From: Coenobita brevimanus
Taxonomy: Eukaryota; Arthropoda; Malacostraca; Decapoda; Coenobitidae
Length of the DNA stretch: 64,000 nt
Assembly (NCBI GenBank): GCA_032717465.1
Contig: CM064632.1
Location: 27,359,314 to 27,423,313, forward strand
Direction: 5' to 3'
Shown here: in pieces, positions 36,870 to 49,817 of the stretch
Position numbering within the stretch: position 1 is the first letter of the stretch
How the letters are laid out: every line of letters starts with the position of its first letter
Notes under the pieces: model-generated
Seen by the model: only the letters and a program-made list of their open reading frames with translations
What the model was told of the DNA's origin: nothing
Databases searched by the model: none
Position numbers and translations under genes: made by a program

Positions 36870-37191
36870 ACAAATCAAAACTGTCCAGTTAGTCCTACCG
36901 GACCCAGGTTCAAATCCTCGCTGGGGCAGGGAACAGTTTATGGATTTGAATTTCATAAAATCATACTTTACTGATCTACCAAAAGACCCGCCGACATGTC
37001 GTAAAAATACCCCCGCTAATACCAATACACCAGTCCTGTATGAGACAGCCCTAGCATGTATTCAATAAGGACGGTGGGTGTTAGCGCCGAAGTGGTGACA
37101 TGTAGAGGTGTATTGTATGAAGGAAGACTACTTGGCCTTGAGAGCAGGCTGTGACGCCTAGGCCCAGAGTCGGACACATAAAAAAAAAAAA
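36870..37191 (+). mobile_element. tRNA-derived SINE candidate
   Basis: CCAGGTTCAAATCCTCGCTG at about 36905 contains a B-box-like GGTTCAAATCC. The body ends with CTTGGCCTTGAGAGCAGGCT, CCCAGAGTCGGACACAT and an A-tail at 37180-37191. The tail region is shared with the minus-strand copy at 20262. A convincing A box is not visible, so the head may be truncated. Confidence 0.55.
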
Positions 37192-37294
37192 TTATGAGTG
37201 TGAATGTTGAACTAAATCAAAGAAGCTGCTGGCAAATGATGATAAATGAAAAGAAGTATAGTATGTCAGTGTGTTTGTCGAATGGGTTAGGAGA

Positions 37295-37570
37295 ATGTCA
37301 AATAAAGAAGCTTAAATTTACAATAAATAAACTTAAATGTCGAGAAAATGAGCTTAAATGTCAAACAATGAAGCTTACATGTGGAATAAACAAACTAAAA
37401 TGTCGATTATTTAAGCTTAAATGACGAATAAGCTTAAAATGTCGAATAAATAAGCTTAAATATCGAATAAATAAATGTTGAATAAACAGGCTTAAATGTC
37501 GAATAAATAAGGTTATGTCGAATAAACAGGTTTATATGTCGAATAAAAAAAATCTTAAATGTCAAATAAA
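37295..37570 (+). repeat. about 20-bp minisatellite (AAATGTCGAATAAATAAGCTT)
   Basis: Tandem, variable copies of AAATGTCGAATAAA(T/C)A(A/G)GCTT-type units, directly abutting the 5' end of RTE-like copy 3. Confidence 0.8.
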
Positions 37571-37572
37571 TA

Positions 37573-39085
37573 TGCCCTCAGGAATTGATGGAGTGTGTGG
37601 TGAAATGCTGAAGCATGGGGGAGAGATAGTAGTAGAATGGATGTGGAAGATGTGCAGATTGGCCTGGGAGGAAGGTAGAGTCCCAGAGTATTGGAAGTCA
37701 GGTATAATTATTCCCATGCACAAAGGGAAACGGGAAAAAAGAAGTATGTGGTAATCACAGAGGCATTTGTCTTCTTAGTGTGATAGGAAAAGTATATGGT
37801 AGGATACTTACTGACAGAGTTAGGGAAATATCAGAGGAATTAGTTGGAGAAGTACAGGGAGGTTTTAGAAAGGGAAGAGGTTGTGTAGATCAGATATTCA
37901 TTCTTAGATCTTTAGTGGAAAAGTTTCTAGAGAGGGGAAAGAAGTTGTATGCGGCCTTCATTGATTTGGAGAAAGCATATGACAGGGTGGATGGACAAGG
38001 GTTGTGGAAAGTATTAAGAATATATGGAGTAGATGGGAAGTTGCTGAATGCTGTGAAGAGTATGTAGGATGGTGCTAAGGCTGCAGTGCGTGTGGATGGT
38101 GAACTGAGTGGGTTTATCTACTTGAAGGCGGGATTGAAACATGGATGTGTCATGTCTCTATGGTTATTCAATCTGTATATGGATGGGGTTATAGAAGAGA
38201 TACAAGGTAGGGCAGTGGATGTTGGAGTGGCCCTAGGGAGAGGGGGCAGCGTTTGGAAACTCCCTGTACTGTTGTTTGCAGATGACACTGTATTGTTAAG
38301 TGAAGACAAAGGGAGCTGCTAGGCTTGGTGGATGAGTTTGGGAGAGTGTGTAAGAAACGGAATCTAAAGATGAATGTAGGGAAAAGTAAAGTTATGGTCT
38401 TCGAGAAAGGTAAAGTCAGTGAATGTACAGTGAGGTTGGATGATAAAGAAATAGAAAATGTGAATACGTTTAAGTACTTGGGTAGTGTGATGAGTAAGGA
38501 TGGAAGCTTGGAGGGTGAAGTGCTTGAAAGGGTACAACATGGAAGAAAGGTTGCTGGTTCCTTGAAGGCAGTGATAAGGAACAGGGAAGTGAGCATGGAA
38601 GTGAAAAAGTTATTACATGACAGTATTGTGATACCAACTCTAACGTATCGAAGTGAAACTTGGAAGTTGTTGGAGGGACACAAGTCAAGAGTGAGAGCAG
38701 TGGAAATGAGTTATTTGAGAGGAGCCTGTGGGGTCACATGGAAAGACAGACTGACAAATGAGGATGTGAATTAGCGTTGTGGTGTGGATGTGAATGTGAT
38801 AGGAAGCGTTAGGAGAAACACACTGAGGTGGTTTGGCCATGTGGAGAGGATGGAGATTGAGAGACTGACGAGGAGTGTATGTGAGTTAGATGGAGGGGGA
38901 GAGAGGGAGGGGAAGGCCAAGGATGAGGTGGAGGGATGGAGTGGAGAGGTATATGAGAGAGGGGGGTGTGAATTGGGAGCAGGGCAGTGAAATGGCGGGG
39001 AACAGGGTAACGTGGAGGCGATTTGTTTGTGGCCACCCCGTATGGGATTAAGGCGTCTGACAATAGATAGACAGATAGATAGAAA
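37573..39085 (+). pseudogene. RTE-like LINE copy 3, reverse transcriptase to 3' end, broken
   Basis: Begins at the PSGIDGVCGEML segment (CCAGGAATTGATGGAGT in the intact copy) and runs through RT motifs: GGFRKGRGCVDQI, AAFIDLEKAYDR, HGCVMSLWLFNLYMD, catalytic FADDTVLL near 38277-38300, KYLGSVMSKDGSLEGE, RWFGHVERM. The 3' end is CACCCCGTATGGGATTAAGG, CGTCTGACAATAGATAGA with a (GATA)n tail. It is broken by a frameshift near 37735, a stop near 38065, a frameshift near 38322 and a stop at about 38772; the last part is again shifted. It lacks the endonuclease and is non-functional. It sits directly against the 20-bp minisatellite. Confidence 0.93.
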
Positions 39086-40920
<1,835 letters not shown>

Positions 40921-41567
40921 GTGGTCCTTCTTGATTATTTATGTAGAGTTTGTGGGGGTATGAATTTTTATTATTATTATTATTATTATTATGAATATCA
41001 TCATCATCATACCACCACCACCACCATCATGGTAAACCAGATGACAAGGCATTATAACTTATTTTTTAGGCGTAATAAGTGGCCAAATATCCCAGACTAA
41101 CCACTGGTAGAGAAGCAGAAATCCACGGTGGCCAAATAAGTCAGTAGTGGCAATACATATAAATTTTAGTGTGTGGCTGCATCAGCTAGACTGCAGGCCT
41201 CACCTGTTTACGGCAAATACACCTTTGTTTCAGAGTGGACTGCCCCTAATTACTAAAAGCCATTGATGATTATACTGTAATTCTAGTGTTTCCCCCAAAA
41301 GATAAAAATTATAGACATGTAACTATTGTTTTACGGGTTTGTGTTATTAAAAGGCGGTTTTATTAAGATTAAAGTAAGTCCCAGGAGCCTTGGAGTGTTA
41401 ATACTGTCGCCATTACTCCTCTTATGTTGGGGACAACTCTGGTAATTACAGGTCACACCAAGCGATTTTATTTTGACAAGAGGGAGTTTGTGGAGACTAA
41501 GATTACTAAAAACCACAGACAGCTGTTTCTGCATCCCCCTCCCTCCTTCTTTCTTTTACCTGGCTAG
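40921..41567. other. no gene; (ATT)n at about 40969-40991 and (ATC)/(ACC)n to 41030
   Basis: Simple repeats, then sequence (41150-41530) partly similar to 41820-41930 and 7805-7860. An old dispersed repeat is possible but not established. Confidence 0.4.
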
Positions 41568-41584
41568 TACAAAAATCATCATCG

Positions 41585-41635
<51 letters not shown>

Positions 41636-41753
41636 GCAGCAGCATCATGGTCTTTTTCCCCTTCTTCAGCCATATACTTCCTCCTCTTTATTTTTAACTT
41701 GTGCAAAATCATCATCGTCGTCGTCGTCCTCTTCCTCCTCCTCCTCCTCCGCC

Positions 41754-41786
<33 letters not shown>

Positions 41787-41830
41787 CCATTCAGGTCTTT
41801 TCCCCTTTAACCGTATCATTCATGTTACAC
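41568..41830 (+). repeat. 135-bp tandem duplication with (ATC)n cores
   Basis: ACAAAAATCATCATCGTCAT (41568), an ATC array and TCATGGTCTTTTTCCCC are followed by a second round: GCAAAATCATCATCGTCGTC (41702), an ATC array and TCAGGTCTTTTCCCC. Confidence 0.75.
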
Positions 41831-41979
41831 ATCATACAAAGCTCAGTAGTTCACGGCAATTATAACTTTATTTCAGAACAGCTTGTGTGGACTTATAGAA
41901 GTTATGGATAATTAACCTGCATTTGTCGAGCTTGTGCAAAAAAACAGAGAATTATAACTAACAAACAATTATTCCTTCC

Positions 41980-41985
<6 letters not shown>

Positions 41986-42045
<60 letters not shown>
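41986..42045. repeat. (TA)n microsatellite, 60 bp
   Basis: Pure TA array. Confidence 0.96.
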
Positions 42046-42050
<5 letters not shown>

Positions 42051-42167
42051 TTTTTTTTTTCCAGTGATAATTACTCCTTTCTTACCAGTAGCTTGTGGAA
42101 ATATCAGCGAATTTTTCTACCCTTTTTCCGTATTTGTCAAGTGTGTTAATATACTCGTAATCATAAC

Positions 42168-42330
42168 CAATGAGGTGGACGGATAGAGTTGAGAGGTATA
42201 TGAGAGAAGGGGGAGGGGGTGTGCTGGAGAAGGACAGCGAAATGGTGGGGGACAGGGCCACATAGAGGCGATTTGTTTGTGGCCACCCGTTATGGGACTA
42301 AGACGGCTGGCAATAGATAAATAAAGAGAT
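42168..42330 (+). mobile_element. RTE-like LINE, 3'-terminal fragment (copy 4)
   Basis: Starts at the MRWRDGVERYM-equivalent (ATGAGGTGGACGGATAGAGT), passes AGGCGATTTGTTTGTGGCCA and GGCTGGCAATAGATAAATAA, and ends in a degenerate GATAAATAA tail. Contains only the last about 35 codons and the 3' UTR. Confidence 0.88.
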
Positions 42331-42919
42331 AAATAATGCCCTCTTTATAACCATATTTTTAGAGTGATTTGTGAGGAATAAGGAAAAATTAGACTACTAT
42401 TCCAGGACCGGGGTCCACGAAAGCACTTACGATCATGTCCCTGTCGTAACTCTGGTTTTGAACTGCATGAAGGACAAGAAGACCATCGTATCTTCCTCTG
42501 TCCCTTGTTCTGACTTCATAAATAAATCTTAGTGGCGAGACGAAAATTGCTGCAGGTTATAACTATTTTCTATGGAAAATCTAAAGGGCGAAAAAATATT
42601 CCATTGTCTAGCTCTTCTTGTAAAATCATACCTAAGTTAGACAGGGAATCGGTATTAAATAATTATGAGACTCCCACCCTGGGAAAAAATATATATAGGC
42701 AATATATGTACGAGTATACTCCGCTGCTGCCGAGTCTGTGAAACCCAAGGCCATTACAGTCACTTATCCCAATTACCATTTGAATACGATGTGCAAAACC
42801 AGGGAAAGTAGGGACGATTATTTTGTACTCCTGCGGGTAAATTCAAAATTTTGGAATTTACAGACAGACTAATAATTAGGTTTTCCATATTTACTACATC
42901 GTTTTTGAGTGTCTTGTGC

Positions 42920-42952
<33 letters not shown>

Positions 42953-43654
42953 GTGATCGATTCTGGTCACGGTTTTCATGACCCATTCCATCATGTCGGA
43001 CAGTTCAACAGCCCACACTCTTTCACATGTCACGGTGTGTGAGACGTAGGAGGACTACTGGACTGCAGGGAAAGGACTATCAAGCCTACACACGGAGTCA
43101 AACGCAAAATGAAAAAGGAAAGAAAGAAAAAAAAAACGTTTGGACAGAGTCGGAGAAATTACCTAGTTCTGTACTTCAGTTGGTCTCTAGTAAAATCATC
43201 CACAGGTATTGTATGTTTCCCATTTGCCTTATCATACAAAAATACAATCATTCCCTTGTTTCTCATATCATCATCATCATCATCATCATCACCATTATAC
43301 CTCATGGCTTTGATATCTTAGTATATGTTATACAATGGACTCTTATTTGTAAACCATAATTAGGAAAGCATGAACCCCCACTGATTCTCTGGGAGTCAGA
43401 GTCCCCCTCCTAAAAATAAAAACGATCACAAATAGGTGAAGGTGTGCACATGGATTTAAACGAAATCGCCATACATATCGCAGGACTAAGTGTACAATTT
43501 CCTTGTTTTCTCTGAGTGCACACGAATAAACTGGTCATCTACTTCATATTTTTTTCTATTTTTGTATTTTGTTTTATAATATTTTAAATTTTTTCAAACC
43601 GGTCGGAGCTGCCCCCAGCACTCAGATCTGCCCTATTCTACGGCAGCCTTGATG
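42331..43654. other. no gene; poly(T) at about 42920-42951 and (ATC)n at about 43266-43291
   Basis: The T-run may be the tail of a minus-strand retroelement. ACGTAGGAGGACTACTGGAC at 43045 shares a 16-bp word with the SINE at 20262-20400, but the match does not extend. Frames up to 110 residues lack domains. Confidence 0.4.
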
Positions 43655-43800
43655 ACCCCTTCAGTACCAGAGGGTTTTCTTAAGCTGAATAAGATCGTCT
43701 GGAAGCAGAAGAAAAAAACCTAGATAATTCGTCTTCAAATTCTAGGTGCTGAAATATATATTACCGGACAAAAGGGGTTCATCGAGATAATTTTCAATTC
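43655..43800 (+). repeat. fragment of the CCCTTCAG-ended repeat
   Basis: CCCCTTCAGTACCAGAGGGT, TTTTCTTAAGCTGAATAAGA, TCGTCTGGAAGCAG. Word order is similar to 1-90 and partly to 28010-28045 (CTGAATGAAATCGTCTGGAG). Confidence 0.4.
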
Positions 43801-44360
43801 TCTGGGTGCTTAAATCTCTCTAATCTCCATTGTTAACTCTTGCATCTTACCTATTCCGTTCTAAGTCTCCATCTTCTCTCATTTCTCTCACAACTAGAAT
43901 CTCTCCTTTGTTAACTCTCGCATCTTTTCTCTCCATCTCGTTCTCTCTTTCCTCCCGTCATCCTTCTCACTGCTAGAATCTCTCTCCTCTACAGTCACTA
44001 CTCATACCTCTCCATCTCGTTCTCGGTCTCCCTCTCCTTCTCTCACCCACCTCATTCATATAAAACAGGCTGTCGCTATATGATATTGATATGCACCGTC
44101 GGAGTCAAAAGTTGTGTCTGAGAGGCTGTAATGAAGAATATACAGTAGGGGTCAGAAGCTGGGGTGAAGAGAATGGTGGTGGAAGCTGCGTACTCCGATA
44201 CCGCTGATTCTTATGACAACTTTTCACCACTACGTTACTTCCATCTGACACAGTAACGGTATCTCTATCTGACACAACTTTTGACAAAGACTGTTCGCTC
44301 CGAGGCATTTAAAATTCACCAGAATAATAATTAAATGTATGATAAGCTCTGGGCTAAAGC

Positions 44361-44406
<46 letters not shown>

Positions 44407-44847
44407 AACAAACATTCACAATAACAGGGCCGGGGGAGGTAATTGGTTCACAAATATTCATTAATCACTCGCCTGTTTAATTACTGTTTACCGCTCATAA
44501 AAACACTAACTACACCCCAAAAGCAAAACCAACACCGAGAAAAATGTGATGAAAAAAAGAAAGAAAATTTTTAAAAAGTTACTAAAACGGAAAGACAAAG
44601 TTTCTGTTTTTACGCATAATTCACTGTAAATGACATGCAGGCAACTCCCAGTCTTTCACCGTTCAGCTGACTATCCCTGTAAATGTCTTCCCTACTCTAC
44701 TGTGCCTACGACCTCCTTCAGTCTTGTAAACGGGATCTGCCTAAACATCTCAAAAGGAAGGGATCGTCATATTGGCTTTCTTTTAACTGACTTACTTTAG
44801 AGGATAAAGATTTAGCTGCCTCAGCCTGACAGTTCTTGTCTTTACAC

Positions 44848-44851
<4 letters not shown>
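43801..44851. other. no gene; pyrimidine patch and (CT)n at about 44364-44403
   Basis: 43840-44060 is C/T-rich with a duplicated CTAGAATCTCTCC word (43896 and 43974). The rest is unrecognised. Confidence 0.45.

Positions 44852-44911
<60 letters not shown>
44852..44911. repeat. (CA)n microsatellite, 60 bp
   Basis: Pure CA array. Confidence 0.97.
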
Positions 44912-44914
<3 letters not shown>

Positions 44915-44984
44915 ATTATATATACGAAGACAGAACCAAGAATCCACACCTACATCTACAACTAAGTTCCCCGAAGCAAATTAT

Positions 44985-45545
44985 GGAGGAGATGGGGGAG
45001 GAGAATTAACTATACATAGAAAACGCGTAGGAAGAGGTAAAGATGGGGGAGAGGAGGAACAGGAGCGAGAGGAGAGGTACAAAGAAAAGCCCGGGGAAGG
45101 AGGAGCATGGAGGGGAAGAAGGGAAGGACATCTGATCTCAGTGCTAGGGAAAGAAGGTGAAGGGAAGAAGCACAAAGTTGAGGAAGACAAGGAAAGAGGA
45201 AGGAGGAGGAAGGAATGTGGGGTTAGAACGGGGAGCTAGGAGGAGCACAAACAATGAGAAGGGTGACAAGGAGGAAGAATGAGGAGCAGGAACAGGAAGG
45301 GGAGATGAGACACCAGACCTGAGAGCAAATGAGAAGAGGAACAGTGAGAGAAATAAGTAGCACAGGGTGTAGAAGGAAAAAGAAAAGGAAAGAGCAGGAA
45401 GAAGAGGAAGAGAAGCAGGAGGAGGAGAAAGGAGAAAATGGCAGAAGAGGAAGATGAGCAGAAGGGGAAGTCGGATAAAGGAGGAGGAAGAGGAGCAGGT
45501 AGAAGAGGAAGAGAACAAGGAATAAGGGCAATGTAGTGGAAATCA
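44985..45545. repeat. polypurine tract, about 0.56 kb
   Basis: A/G-rich plus strand (GGAGGAAG, AGAAGAGGAAGAG). Minus-strand Ser/Leu/Phe frames are artefacts. Confidence 0.88.
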
Positions 45546-46440
45546 ATTGCACTCAGGTGCGACAGGTTAGGAGGGAGGGTACGAGCGGTAAAGGCGGGGG
45601 GCGTGATGGGTGCAGGGTGCGTTTGTGGGGATAGGGACAGCACAGGGACATTGCAGGGGCAGGGTAAGATGGCTATACTCGTAGATGGTTTGTTTTCACC
45701 TGAATGGACCGGGCCACTACCATATCATATGCACAAAGACGTGGCTGCATGTAAGTCGATGGATCTCAGTTATGTGGTACGAATGAATCATCTTCTTTAC
45801 CCGTCAAATTAATCCTCCAGTCTGATTACATGGCCATCAACTAAATAAACCCATTCATCTGCGTATGTAGCCTTTCATCCATTCACTTGGCATTATCTAT
45901 AGCTTTCATTTATCTATCCATCCATCCATCAATCTCTCTCTCTTTATCTATCTGTCTAACCCTAACATTTGTTCAAGTATAAAAATTATCCACTAAGAGC
46001 TACCTTCAAACTCATGACAGACCTATCCCACCAAAGGCCAAACTCAGACCTATCTAAACTTACCCAAAGTAATGAAAACTTACCAAAAATTAGTTGAAAC
46101 ATTTGAAAACAATATATATTTTTAAAAATCGCGCGTCCTAAAGCGACACATAACCTCTTTCAAAATCATCCAATCAGATTTCAACTTACCATACACATTT
46201 CCAAAGGCAGGGCACCGAATTCTCAAAATTTTAAATCTACCTCGTTGACAGTCAACGAGTCCCATGGTATGACAATGTACAGTAGGTGTGCTGAGTCCTG
46301 GACTGTCTGGCTGAAGTAAAGTTGTTGGTTCCTCAATAATGCGGCAAATCAGTAATTCAGTGACAAGGGTGTTTTTAGGTCTGGCCCCGGGATGATCTGA
46401 CAAAAAATAGAGTTTGTTCACGCCTTCACGCTCTATAATT
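45546..46440. other. no gene recognised
   Basis: GC-moderate start (45590-45690), short ATCC run at about 45918-45935. Frames of 69-99 residues have no recognisable domain. Confidence 0.35.
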
Positions 46441-46646
46441 TTAACCTCTTCAGTTTGGTGACTTGAAGTATTTTGTATAATTGTGGTTCCTCCAGTTTAT
46501 TTCATTCAATGTGGGAAAGATCTACGGTAATGACCGGGTTAATGAAGACGATCTAATCATTCTTTTCTGAATGTCTCCAATTACATTTTTTTTTTAAGGC
46601 ACTACGGAGAAAATACATTACACATCACTGGGCTGAAGGGGATAAT
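46441..46646. mobile_element. MITE-like element with CCCCTTCAG inverted ends
   Basis: Left end TTAACCTCTTCAGTTTGGTG. The reverse complement of the right end reads TTATCCCCTTCAGCCCAGTG. About 206 bp, no coding capacity; relates to fragments at 1, 28447 and 43655. TTAA at the left end could be part of the target, but the right side is not an exact match. Confidence 0.55.
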
Positions 46647-47002
46647 AATACAGGGATGAATCTGTATCTACAGACATTTGAGGCTCTGCATCGAGAGAGA
46701 ATGATGGACAGAAATAAACCTTCGCCATGGTGACAAAGTACGAAGAGGGAAGGGGAGCAAATGTCACTCCTTAGAATTTCTCATAAAGGAATATAAATAC
46801 TCAGATTTTCCTGCAGCTCAAAGAAGAACAACAACAACAACAACAACAACAGGAACAAGAAAAAAAGAAGATAAGATGAAGAAAAGAAGGAGTCATCTTA
46901 CCGTATGAGAGAGACATCAACATCTTTAGTACATACCTGTGAATTGAGAAAAGAGCAATTAGTGTAGATCTATTTAACTGGAGGTGACTGTTATGATGTA
47001 TA

Positions 47003-47225
47003 TGGATTAATCAGTGGAACAGGTGGACGAAATTAATGACAAAGGCCAGTTTTAACAGGAGGTCATAATGATGTGGAATGAGAATTAATATGAAAAAAGT
47101 TGGGCAAAATAATGAAACAGACCAGTATGATTAAATACACATGAGGTTATGTGGAGGTGGTAGTAATTAGGAATGAGGATTAATCAGTGTGCCAGGTGGA
47201 CGAGATCCGTGACAAAGGACGGTAA
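47003..47225 (+). repeat. degenerate tandem repeat of about 75-100 bp, three units
   Basis: GGATTAATCAGTGGAACAGG (47003) and GGATTAATCAGTGTGCCAGG (47181), each followed by TGGACGA and GACAAAGG. A weaker middle unit starts near 47080. Confidence 0.7.
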
Positions 47226-47261
47226 TATTATTATAAAAAGCTTGCGTATGACAGACACTGG

Positions 47262-47292
47262 TTAATAATAATAATAATAATAATAATAATTA

Positions 47293-47330
<38 letters not shown>

Positions 47331-47331
47331 C
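47262..47331. repeat. (TAA)n microsatellite, left of an RTE-like insertion
   Basis: TAA repeats interrupted by TTAGTAATAA. They resume at 48154-48290 beyond the LINE. Confidence 0.95.
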
Positions 47332-48153
47332 TGTCTATATTTTGCCAAACGCCTTAATCCCATACGGGGCAGCCACAAACAAATCGCCTCCACGTCGCCC
47401 TGTCTCCCGCCATTTCACTGCCCTGCTTCCAACTCACACACCCCTCTCTATTACATATCTCCACGCCATCCCTCCACCTCATGCTTGGCCTCTCCCTCCC
47501 TCTCTCTCCTCCCACCTCACTCACATACATTCTCCTCATCAGTCTCTCACTCTCCATCCACTCCACATGGCCAAACCACCTCAGTGTGTTTCTCCTAACG
47601 CTTCCTATCACATCCACATCCACACCACAACGCTCCTTCACATCCATTTTTGTCAACCTGCCTCTCCATGTGACTCCATAGGCTCCTCTCAAATAACTCA
47701 CTTCATAGTTCTCACTCTTGACTTGTGTCCCTCCAACAACGTCCAAGTTTCACTTCCATCCGTCAGAGTTGGTATCACATTACTGTCATGTAGTAACTTC
47801 TTCACTTCCATGCTCACTTCCCTGTTTCTTATCACCGCTTTCAAAGAACCAGCAACCTTACTTCCTTGCTGTACCCTTTCAAGCACTTCACCCTCCAAAC
47901 TTCTATCCTTACTCATCACACTACCCAAGTACTTAAACGTACTCACGTTTTCCAATTCCTCCTCATCCAACCTCACTGTACATTCACTGACTTCACTTCT
48001 CTCGAAGACCATAACTTTACTCTTCCCTACATTCACCTATACATTCCGTTTCTTACACACTCTCCCAAACTCATCCACCAAGCCTTGCAGCTCCCCTTAG
48101 TCTTCACGTAACAACACAGTATCATCTGCAAACAACACTACAGGGAGTTTCCA
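47332..48153 (-). pseudogene. RTE-like LINE copy 5, minus strand, inside a TAA array
   Basis: On the minus strand this runs from the catalytic region (GVLLFADDTVLL equivalent, near 48150-48100) to the 3' end. One open part (48036-47698) shows NVGKSKVMVFERSEVSECTV, KYLGSVMSKDRSLEGE and DGSETWTLLEGHKSRV. A shifted part (47746-47354) shows RCGVDVDVIGSVRRNTLRWF, GHVEWME and RRFVCGCPVWD. The 3' end in plus orientation is TATTTTGCCAAACGCCTTAA. It is 5'-truncated within the RT and frameshifted. Both flanks are (TAA)n, so the element probably inserted into a pre-existing microsatellite, or its tail seeded one side. Confidence 0.92.
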
Positions 48154-48196
<43 letters not shown>

Positions 48197-48249
48197 TAAT
48201 AATAATAATAATAATAATAACAATAATAATAAATACTAATAATAATAAC

Positions 48250-48282
<33 letters not shown>

Positions 48283-48290
48283 TACTAATA
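48154..48290. repeat. (TAA)n microsatellite, right of the RTE-like insertion
   Basis: About 137 bp of TAA with a few interruptions (AAAATAA, AACAATAA, AAATACTAA). Confidence 0.95.
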
Positions 48291-49089
48291 ACACTAACAG
48301 GCCTCCAATTATAACGATACAGGATAATAATATTTTCCTGTATGTTATTTACGCCTATACTGTTATGATATCGATAGAATACCTACTAACACCACACGAG
48401 AGGATATGTAGGTGTAATGAACAGTGTAAATCAATATGGAGAAGGAATTACAAAGTCTTCCATGTCGCTTAAGGAACGAGCCTCAATCTGACAGGTTAAA
48501 AAAAAAAAGGAAAAAGAAAAACGCTTCCCCTCAACAGAAAATGCCAATGAACTGAGCGAAAAAAGTGTTAAAAATATCATCCATGAACCAATTAATCAAC
48601 TAAATAATATAAATCTGACGGTAGCAATACTAACACGAATGATAAACAGTGTCCTTACTGCATTAAGAGACTGAAGAATTTGCACCCACCAAGTATACCC
48701 CTTCCCAATAAATATAATAGTGCGGTGGTATAAAAAAAAAATGAAAATATTACAAAATACTGAAGAATTCGATGGTTGACAAATTAGCGCCCTGATCCAG
48801 CCATCCCCCCCCCCCAACCTCCTTCCCCTTACCTTCCCCCACTCTGTATGTATGAGGAAAGGCCATTGTATTTCCGAAATTTAGCCCCTCTTCCCCCCGA
48901 CCTCGTTGCCGGGGTCGTGAGCGGGTAATTTCCCTAGAGTGACCGCGACAGGGAGACAGGAAGAGAAGGGGAGTTGTATTCTTTGGTGGGCATCCAGAGA
49001 CAAGTTTTTATTTATTTTAACAGCGATTTTACGAGCTTTGTTTGGGGCCTTCTTTCAGTGATTTTTTACCCAATACTATCCAGTTTAGA
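48291..49089. other. no gene recognised
   Basis: AT-rich, then C-rich near 48807-48905. The open frame at 48974 enters the LINE at about residue 40; its first part is flanking DNA. Confidence 0.4.
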
Positions 49090-49090
49090 T

Positions 49091-49813
49091 GGGAATGGTA
49101 GTGTTTTGGTGGACATCTGTGCTGGTAAGGGGTTGGCAATAGCCAACACCTACTTTCGTCAAAAGATGATCCACCGGTATACATGGAGAGTAATGAGGAG
49201 GATGGATGGTGAACTTGTTGAACGAAAGGCAATGATAGACTACGTGTGTGTGGATGAGCGAATGAGAAGACAAGTGTTGGATGCAAGGGTGTGGAGAGGG
49301 TGGGGGAATGGAGTCTCCGACCATCACTTAGTGATGGCCAAGGTAGAGCTGCAAAGAAAGTGGTTGAGGAGGCGAAGGGGAAGACAGGAGGAAACAGCTC
49401 CTGTGTGAAGAGTGGAGAAATTGCAAGATAGTGAGAAGAGGACAGAGTATAAGAGCATAGTGGAAGAAAGACTGGGAAGGTATGAGCTAGAGCAGATGGA
49501 AGGGGTGGAAGACGTATGTAAGATATTCACGGAAGAGATAAGCGCAGCGTGTGAGGTGGTTTGTGGAGTGAGGAGGAGATGCAAGGGTGTGCAAGGGACA
49601 GCATGGTGGAATGATGAGGTGAAACGAGCTGTGGAACAAAAGAAGAAGGCATATGGTGAATGGTTGGCGAGTAGAGGTAGGGGAGAAGATGAGAGAGAGA
49701 AGAGAGAGGTATATGTGAGCAGGAGAAGGGAGGTTAAGAGACTGGTGAAGGAGAGTAAGAAGAAAGTGGATGAAGAGTTTGGGAGGACTCTGAGTGTGAA
49801 ATGGAGGGAGTAA
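49091..49813 (+). pseudogene. AP-endonuclease C-terminus and linker of the RTE-like LINE
   Basis: Two consecutive pieces in one frame separated by TGA at 49406-49408. The first shows the end of an apurinic/apyrimidinic-type endonuclease: VDICAGKGLAIANTYFRQK, HRYTW, MIDYVCVDE and the SDHHLV motif (residues 115-120 counted from the ATG at 48974) that supplies the catalytic DH pair. The second (49412-49813) is the charged linker before the RT, with AWWNDEVKRAVEQKKKAYGE. Most of the endonuclease is missing, so the copy cannot nick DNA by itself. The reading frame changes between 49813 and 49818. Confidence 0.88.
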
Positions 49814-49817
49814 GAAA

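Noticed and set aside
43040..43080. Third copy of the 20262/37100 SINE tail
   Set aside because: Only a 16-bp word matches; the similarity does not extend to the diagnostic GAGTCGGACAT end.
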